Translations under genes and position numbers: made by a program
Shown here: positions 22,921 through 27,047 of the stretch, piece by piece
How the letters are laid out: the number at the start of each line of letters is the position of its first letter
How positions within the stretch are numbered: position 1 is the first letter of the stretch
Source of the DNA: a virus
Length of the DNA: 27,047 bases
Direction: 5' to 3' (one strand)
IMG/VR virus record: IMGVR_UViG_3300042146_000143
Coordinates: 1-27,047 of that record
Notes under the pieces: generated by a model
Told to the model about the DNA's origin: nothing
The model's input: only the letters and a program-made list of their open reading frames with translations
Database searches by the model: none

Positions 22921-23718
22921 TTAGCCTTGGAAGTGCATGCGTGCGAGGTCTGTGTACAGGGGAAGGTGCCACTCGGCGCGGGGGTCAGCCTTACCAGTGC
23001 GGTTCTTCACCGGACACAGGAAGGTCTGGTCGCCGCGGCGGTGCATCGTGATGATCGTCTCCGGGCTTTTGTCGATCTTTCCCCTGATGCCGGAGCGTGG
23101 AATCGCACGGTCACCGTTGGTGTACTCGCCGGTGGTGTGGTGGAGCGTGATGATGGCGGCCTTGGTGTCCCTGCAGAGACTGTGCAGGAAGTCGCAGTTC
23201 CCCTGCAGGGCCTGGAACTCATCGCCCTCCCCCGCGTAGAGATTCGCGAGGTTGTCCATCACAAAAACCTCCGGGTAGATTCCATGTTTCGTGCTGTAGG
23301 CCTCGAACTCCCGGTGGATGTCCTCCCCCGAGGGGGAGGCGTCGTAGGAGAACTCCATGTGGGAGGTGGCGGCCCGGACCTGGGCCTCGTAACCGGCGAT
23401 CGTTCCCCTGCGGACATCACGTTCAATGTCGCTGGTCTCGAAACCGGTGGCGATGGCTGCCGCCCTCACCCACATGGTTGACTCGTCCGTGTCGGCCGAG
23501 TGGTAGAGCACCTTGTTCACCTGGCCCAGGTCATTGCCCCGCTGGAGCAATGCCTGGACGACAGCTGACTTGCCGGTGCCGGGCGCAGCCGTGACCAGGG
23601 TGAGCTGGCCCTTGCGGATGAAGACCTCGTTGGCGTTGAGGACATGGAATGGGCTGAACAGAGGTGTCCCGCTGCCGGTGTTTTTCCTGCGCCCTTGGTT
23701 AAGCGTGAGGATTGGCAG
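22921..23718 (-). CDS. DnaB-like replicative helicase / RecA-fold ATPase, non-canonical start
   Basis: ATP-driven helicase of the DnaB family. Read from CTG 23718 it is 265 residues. Walker A AAPGTGKS at 44-51, Walker B VFVMDN at 151-156, TLHHT at 191-195, and KNRTG at 238-242 (the DnaB-type KNR-G element) support this. The oddity is the start. In frame there is no ATG, GTG or TTG between the TGA at 23728-23730 and a TTG at 23550 that lies after Walker A. CTG 23718 follows a GGAGGG only about two bases away, which is close; ATC 23712 would have better spacing. It is in the same frame as the upstream zinc protein, separated only by that TGA. The N-terminal boundary is therefore uncertain. Confidence 0.82.
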   Translation of the reverse strand: MPILTLNQGRRKNTGSGTPLFSPFHVLNANEVFIRKGQLTLVTAAPGTGKSAVVQALLQRGNDLGQVNKVLYHSADTDESTMWVRAAAIATGFETSDIERDVRRGTIAGYEAQVRAATSHMEFSYDASPSGEDIHREFEAYSTKHGIYPEVFVMDNLANLYAGEGDEFQALQGNCDFLHSLCRDTKAAIITLHHTTGEYTNGDRAIPRSGIRGKIDKSPETIITMHRRGDQTFLCPVKNRTGKADPRAEWHLPLYTDLARMHFQG

Positions 23719-23727
23719 TCCCTCCGT

Positions 23728-24030
23728 TCAGAGTTCATTGAGGATGTTCACGAAGTCGGTCCACTTCCCCTGTGCGCCGCAGCGCGAGCACATCATGGTC
23801 CGGCCAAGCTGGCCGGAGACCGTGACGTACGCCGCCCATACGGCGCAGCAGGGGTAGTAGTACGGCGGCGGGCTCTCCGGCCGGGCCGGACAGTCGTGGT
23901 ACGACACCGCGATGAACTCTGCCTGTCCGTCGTGCGTGAAGTCCCCCGACTCGTGCTGGCTGTGGCCGCACTCGACTGGGAAGTCCAAGGATTCCAGGAG
24001 CGACAGGTCCACCGAGATGTCGGGGTTCAT
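23728..24030 (-). CDS. Small zinc-binding protein
   Basis: A 100-residue protein, start coupled by TGATG to the Ala-rich gene. Many Cys/His residues suggest zinc binding: Cys21/His23, Cys47, Cys61/62 and the C-terminal Cys81-x2-Cys84 (MCSRCGAQGKW). The rest has Tyr/Pro-rich (ESPPPYYYPCC) and acidic segments. It stops (TGA) immediately before the helicase and is in the same frame, so it could be a natural N-terminal partner domain, as zinc domains often sit with helicases or primases. Separate protein or read-through product: not decided. Confidence 0.72.
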   Translation of the reverse strand: MNPDISVDLSLLESLDFPVECGHSQHESGDFTHDGQAEFIAVSYHDCPARPESPPPYYYPCCAVWAAYVTVSGQLGRTMMCSRCGAQGKWTDFVNILNEL

Positions 24031-24557
24031 CACCTGATAAATTTCCAAAGCTTGTGCGACCCCGCGGCCAGGCCGGGGTGGTTCACGTCGTCGGTCTTGG
24101 TCATGTGGTCGGTGGCTTCCTTCGGGCGGGGATCCGCCCAGGCCTGCCACGGTCCCTTGGCCGAAGAGCCGGAGATCAGCTTGGCCGGCATGCCTGCCAC
24201 CATCGGGGCGCCGGGGGTGGCGCCGGCCGCGGAGGAGGCGGGCTGCGCCGCCTGCAGGGCTGCCAGCTGCTGCTGCAGCGCCGCGACGTTGGGGTCCACG
24301 GCCGGGGCTGCGGGCTCCGGAGCGGTGAAGGCTCCGGTGTCCTGCGGCGCGTCCACACCACGGGCACCCAGGATGGAGCCCATATTGAAGTGGGCGGTGA
24401 AGGCCTCGTTCGCCCGGGCCAGGTCGGCAAAGGTGGTGTTGGCCTGCAGCTCGGCGAGCTGCTGCGCCAGCTCGGAGGTGCTGTTGGAGCGGATGACCAC
24501 CCACGGGGCGTTGGCGCCAGGCGCCTTGAGCGTGGTGGTAAGTGGTGCTTCGGTCAT
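24030..24557 (-). CDS. Ala-rich early protein beside the exonuclease
   Basis: A 175-residue protein from ATG 24557, with GAAGGAAG about 10 bases upstream; an ATG nine codons earlier (24584) is less well placed. The N-terminal part (ANAPWVVIRSNSTSELAQQL) and a C-terminal SSAKGPWQAWADPRP segment are separated by an Ala/Pro/Gln-rich linker with a coiled coil (VAALQQQLAALQAAQ). I recall this layout (PWVV-R near the start, AKGPW near the end) from other actinophage early genes. A single-stranded-DNA-binding or recombination role is possible given the neighbouring nuclease, but no firm domain is seen. Confidence 0.68.
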   Translation of the reverse strand: MTEAPLTTTLKAPGANAPWVVIRSNSTSELAQQLAELQANTTFADLARANEAFTAHFNMGSILGARGVDAPQDTGAFTAPEPAAPAVDPNVAALQQQLAALQAAQPASSAAGATPGAPMVAGMPAKLISGSSAKGPWQAWADPRPKEATDHMTKTDDVNHPGLAAGSHKLWKFIR

Positions 24558-24601
24558 AAGTATGGAGCTTCCTTCGCTAGTCATAAGATGGACAATCAGG
24601 T

Positions 24602-24628
24602 CAAAAAAATAAGACCAGTCAGTTGGTC
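24602..24628 (-). terminator. Short internal terminator or attenuator
   Basis: On the minus strand a 5-bp stem (GACCA/TGGTC, 6-base loop) overlaps the exonuclease stop region and is followed by TTATTTTTTT. The stem is short, so termination would be partial. It lies between the YqaJ exonuclease and the Ala-rich gene and could lower expression of downstream genes. Confidence 0.5.
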
Positions 24629-25614
24629 ACCAGGTAGGGCTTGCCGCCCCGCTTGGATTGCCGCCGTGCGACGACGACCGGTTTGCCGGGGTCCCCGCTG
24701 GAGACCACCGCCCGCCGGCCCTTGCCCATGATCTCCAGGATCAGGCTCTTCATCCGCAGCGCCTCGGCGAGGGCGGCCTTCTCGGCCGCCAGCGCCTGGC
24801 GGAACTCCAGCGCCACCTCCACGCTCACCTCAACATCGAAGTTCTCGATGTCAGGATGCCGGGAGCGGAGAAGATCGTAGGTGTCCGACCCGCCGTCGAT
24901 GGGCGGCGGGGTTCCCTCCGGGGTCCGCTGCCCCGGCAGGCTGTTGTAGAACTCCTCGACGGCCTCAAGCATTTCGGTGCCGCCGATGGAGTACCACTCC
25001 TCATTGCCGGTCTGCATAGACACCACCGGCTTGCTCGGATCCCTCGGGACCAGGAACTCACGGTAATCCCCCAATGAGATCAGCACCGCAAGGTAGCCAT
25101 AGTCGAAGCCGAAGGCCTCCATATACCACCGCAACTGCGCCACGTACTTGACCGGGCACAGGTCATTCTCCCAGCCGTAGCCGGCCATGGAGGTCTTGAT
25201 CTCCAGGATGGCCTCGGGCTCACCGAGCAGTTCTTCGCCGTCGTCCATGGTGTAGACAGGGGCGAGAATCCTGTCGGGGTTTGCGCCGTGCCACGGCCGG
25301 TCCTGGTGGACCCAGGAGCCGGAGAGTTCCACGGCAAACTCAGGATGGTTGTCGGCGAACTTCGCCGCCACGGGTTCTTCGAGCCTGTGACCCCATTCAA
25401 AAAGGGGATTCGGCTCCTCGTCGTCCCGGCGTTCAAGGAAGCCGGCCTTCCGGTACCAGCACACGTACCGGGATTCAAAACTGTTGACCTGCATGATGGA
25501 CCCGACCTCGGATCCGCCGATCACCTTCGCCCTGGCCTGATGCCATTCGGGGGATCCGTCCACGAACCGTCCCACCAGGACGGCTGTGCCAAGCCGGGCC
25601 GCCTGCTGCCCCAT
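24619..25614 (-). CDS. YqaJ-like recombination exonuclease (PD-(D/E)XK)
   Basis: A 331-residue exonuclease of the YqaJ/lambda-exonuclease type that would resect double-strand ends for recombination. Motifs: GSPEWHQARAKVIGGSEVG (20-38), FEWGHRLEEP (72-81, with the conserved Gly and Glu), NPDRIL (112-117, Asp114), LEIKTS (137-142, Glu138 and Lys140) and a Gln160 in KYVAQLRWYM. The C-terminal helix (ALEFRQALAAEKAALAEAL) is coiled-coil-like. ATG 25614 is preferred; a TTG at 25638 would overlap the previous gene by 13 bases. No RecT/Beta-type annealing gene with recognisable motifs is adjacent; the Ala-rich gene fills that place. Confidence 0.87.
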   Translation of the reverse strand: MGQQAARLGTAVLVGRFVDGSPEWHQARAKVIGGSEVGSIMQVNSFESRYVCWYRKAGFLERRDDEEPNPLFEWGHRLEEPVAAKFADNHPEFAVELSGSWVHQDRPWHGANPDRILAPVYTMDDGEELLGEPEAILEIKTSMAGYGWENDLCPVKYVAQLRWYMEAFGFDYGYLAVLISLGDYREFLVPRDPSKPVVSMQTGNEEWYSIGGTEMLEAVEEFYNSLPGQRTPEGTPPPIDGGSDTYDLLRSRHPDIENFDVEVSVEVALEFRQALAAEKAALAEALRMKSLILEIMGKGRRAVVSSGDPGKPVVVARRQSKRGGKPYLVTN

Positions 25615-25625
25615 GGGCTCCGCGG

Positions 25626-25994
25626 CTACCGCGACCAAGTCTCGCCGGCCTCATCTTCCAGCAGGCACCAGATGGTGCCCTTGGCAGGATCGTCTGAAAA
25701 TTTCAGGTGCACCACATTGTCGTCCTCGTACAGGTCCGCGAAGAACTGGCAGTACGACCGGAACCCCAGCGCCCTGGCCACCAGATGCGCGGCCATCAGC
25801 CTGTCGTCGTCAACCTCGGCATAGCCGGTGAGGTGGACCTCCGCATGGATCTCGTCCTCCACCCGGTTGACCAGGACGTACGGAGCGTCATAGATGTTCT
25901 TGAACACGCCGTCATAGTCATCCGCAACTGCCGTCAAGACTCCGATGTCTTCCGTCAGCGGGCGGGATTCCCCGCCCGGTACTGCTGCTTCCAT
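25626..25994 (-). CDS. Hypothetical acidic early protein
   Basis: A 122-residue acidic protein from ATG 25994, with AGGGGGA about 5 bases upstream; an in-frame upstream start at 26012 is less well placed. It has beta-rich segments (YDAPYVLVNRVED, then IHAEVHLTGYAEVDD), then a FRSYCQFFADLY helix and a TIWCLLEDEAGETW strand. It is the first gene after the main leftward promoter region, so it is likely made early. Acidic early proteins can be DNA mimics or host-takeover factors, but nothing specific is recognised. Confidence 0.7.
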   Translation of the reverse strand: MEAAVPGGESRPLTEDIGVLTAVADDYDGVFKNIYDAPYVLVNRVEDEIHAEVHLTGYAEVDDDRLMAAHLVARALGFRSYCQFFADLYEDDNVVHLKFSDDPAKGTIWCLLEDEAGETWSR

Positions 25995-26051
25995 TTGTCC
26001 CCCTACAGGCAAAAGGTAGTGTGGTGCAACTTCGCTGGTGTAGGTCCCGTC

Positions 26052-26079
26052 ATAATGATAACAGAATCTGTAACATCAA
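26052..26079 (-). promoter_or_regulatory. Candidate leftward early promoter with palindromic operator
   Basis: On the minus strand a -35-like TTGATG (26074-26079) and a -10-like CATTAT (26052-26057) are 16 bases apart. Between them lies an inverted repeat, ACAGA-A-TCTGT (26061-26071), a plausible repressor site. It stands about 57 bases upstream of the ATG at 25994, in a 187-base AT-richer gap between two leftward genes. Confidence 0.45.
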
Positions 26080-26181
26080 TCTTGCCTTCCAGTCACTGGA
26101 TTAAACCACAGGCCTGCGACAATCCTGAGCAAATCTTGCGCAATGATGTGACAGGGCAGCCCCCAGCCGCTGCGTCACGCC

Positions 26182-26616
26182 TCAGTTGGCAGGGCGGCGG
26201 ATGATCCAGTCATCCTGCTCTGCATTTTTCGGCACGTAGAAGAACCCACCCTTGCTGCTGGCGCTGTTCGGCGGGGCATCCTTGTGGTACGAAACAACGA
26301 GGCCGTTGGCCTCCAGATCACGCAGCCACTGTCCCAGCCGCGTCTCCTCCTCGGGGCGCAGTTTCGCGCCCTTTTTCTGCTTGACGATGGCGCGGAACCT
26401 TTCCATGATGGCGACAGCCTTGTGCTCGTCGGCGATTTCCCAAGGAAGAATATCCTTGTACGTGGCGAGTGGTTCGGTGTAGCCGGCTCGCATGAGGGCT
26501 TTCCATACGGCAGACTCGGAGACCTGGTAGGTCTCCGCGATCTTCCGCTGGGTCCAGCCGTTCACGCGCAGGCGCCGCAGTGTGGCGCTGTCCGGGAGCT
26601 TCCTGGTGGCTGGCAT
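26182..26616 (-). CDS. HTH DNA-binding protein, first gene of the leftward region
   Basis: A 144-residue basic protein from ATG 26616 with GGAGG 9 bases upstream. The longer frame to 26709 adds an out-of-frame leader. The N-terminus has a helix-turn-helix (residues about 10-37, LRRLRVNGWTQRKIAETYQV, then SESAVWKALMRAG). A central helical part follows (AIMERFRAIVKQKKGAKLRP), and then a winged-helix-like C-terminus (RLGQWLRDLEANGLVVSYH, then GGFFYVPKN). Its place just upstream of the early promoter and palindrome makes it a candidate regulator of that promoter; this is inference. Confidence 0.75.
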   Translation of the reverse strand: MPATRKLPDSATLRRLRVNGWTQRKIAETYQVSESAVWKALMRAGYTEPLATYKDILPWEIADEHKAVAIMERFRAIVKQKKGAKLRPEEETRLGQWLRDLEANGLVVSYHKDAPPNSASSKGGFFYVPKNAEQDDWIIRRPAN

Positions 26617-27047
26617 TGGTGTGAGCCTCCGATCTCTGTGGTGGGTCTTGGGCTTATACTCCGCCCACCTGCCCATGCTACATCTAAGACCAGACATTCG
26701 GCCAGCCATGGCCGCCGGACTTGTCGCACCGGTGTGCTAGGGCGGCCCCGTGCAGTGGTCCCCGGCCATCCAATCCATCGTCATAAGAACAACTATAACC
26801 GGCTGTCCGCCGGTTTCGCGGGGGTTGACTGGTGGGGTATTGTCCGATGTCATGACCATCAGCAAGGAATGGCCCGGGCCGGCAGGCCGGGCACACGAAA
26901 GGGCCCGACACGCGCAACACGCGGGCCGGGCCCTTAATCCAGCTGTTGATCGACGGCCGCTGCTACCGTTTGAACCAGGGAAGCCCCGGACCTGCAAGTC
27001 CGAGACTCCCAGCGAGACAAGCACCCCGTCCCTGAGCTTGCTGTCCC
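26617..27047. other. Gene-free right end with several hairpins
   Basis: About 430 bases with no convincing gene on either strand; the open frames present lack a sensible start and have shadow-like composition. Seen here: a TATAAG (minus strand, 26653-26658), a possible -10 for the HTH gene 37 bases away with a poor -35; hairpins at 26797-26815, 26872-26892 and 26899-26935; and a plus-strand TTGACT near 26825 without a good -10. A control region or genome-end region is likely. Confidence 0.6.
26899..26935. terminator. Strong hairpin, terminator-like
   Basis: Nine-base perfect arms (AAGGGCCCG / CGGGCCCTT) with an inner CGCG/CGCG stem form a very stable hairpin. T runs are short on both strands (TT on plus, TTT on minus), so it may be a weak terminator or a structural element rather than a classical terminator. 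Confidence 0.5.

Noticed and set aside
26284-26937. Plus-strand frame across the HTH gene and right end
   Set aside because: No ribosome site, shadow composition in its first half, low-complexity Arg/Gly/Thr in the rest.
26737-27024. Minus-strand 95-residue frame at the right end
   Set aside because: It crosses the stable hairpins, has no ribosome site and no protein-like pattern.
26941-27040. Possible tRNA on the minus strand (GGTTCAAAC plus a GGAC...GTCC stem)
   Set aside because: The anticodon-like stem leaves a loop of 6 or 8 bases, the T-arm does not pair, and no acceptor stem is found.

Overview
The window is a 27-kb piece of a tailed double-stranded DNA phage with a long non-contractile tail (siphovirus). 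The DNA is clearly GC-rich. Protein style (Gp37-like and Dit-like tail proteins, YFDGD-type tail modules, a LysM amidase, a YqaJ exonuclease, a DnaB-like helicase) and the many GTG starts point to a high-GC actinobacterial host. An Arthrobacter-like Micrococcales host is my best guess, but this is inference. No terminase, portal, capsid, integrase or DNA polymerase gene is in the window, so lifestyle cannot be settled from it.

Layout. Positions 1-10480 run rightward and encode the tail: a 1,734-residue tape measure protein, a distal-tail protein, a Gp37-like tail protein, a fibre with a Gp53-like end, a small linker protein and a 572-residue adhesin. Next is a lysis cassette (10482-12371): two small membrane proteins, an intrinsic terminator, an amidase/LysM endolysin and a two-helix holin candidate. 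Two further host-contact proteins follow (12361-14987): a collagen-like fibre with duplicated beta modules, and a carbohydrate-binding-like protein sharing a C-terminal module with the 572-residue adhesin. A hairpin that can terminate transcription in both directions (14995-15039) separates these from the leftward genes.

Positions 15049-26616 run leftward as one tightly packed early/replication operon. Most genes join by 1-4 base overlaps (ATGA, GTGA, TGATG, TAATG). In order of transcription it holds an HTH protein, a promoter/operator region, a YqaJ-type exonuclease, an alanine-rich early protein, a small zinc protein, a DnaB-like helicase, a Holliday-junction-resolvase-like nuclease, a two-HTH protein, a primase split over two frames, a deoxynucleotide monophosphate kinase invaded by an HNH endonuclease gene, a DEDDy exonuclease with a zinc ribbon, a sigma-factor-like protein and several small unknowns. 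The last 430 bases (26617-27047) show no gene but hold several hairpins.

Most notable points. (1) The HNH gene sits inside the 5' end of the kinase gene. The original eight-codon start survives upstream, while a synonymously recoded copy with a TTG start overlaps the HNH stop and restores the kinase. (2) The primase zinc finger and TOPRIM core lie in different frames. (3) The helicase has no ATG, GTG or TTG start ahead of its Walker A motif and lies in the same frame as the upstream zinc protein, separated by one TGA.
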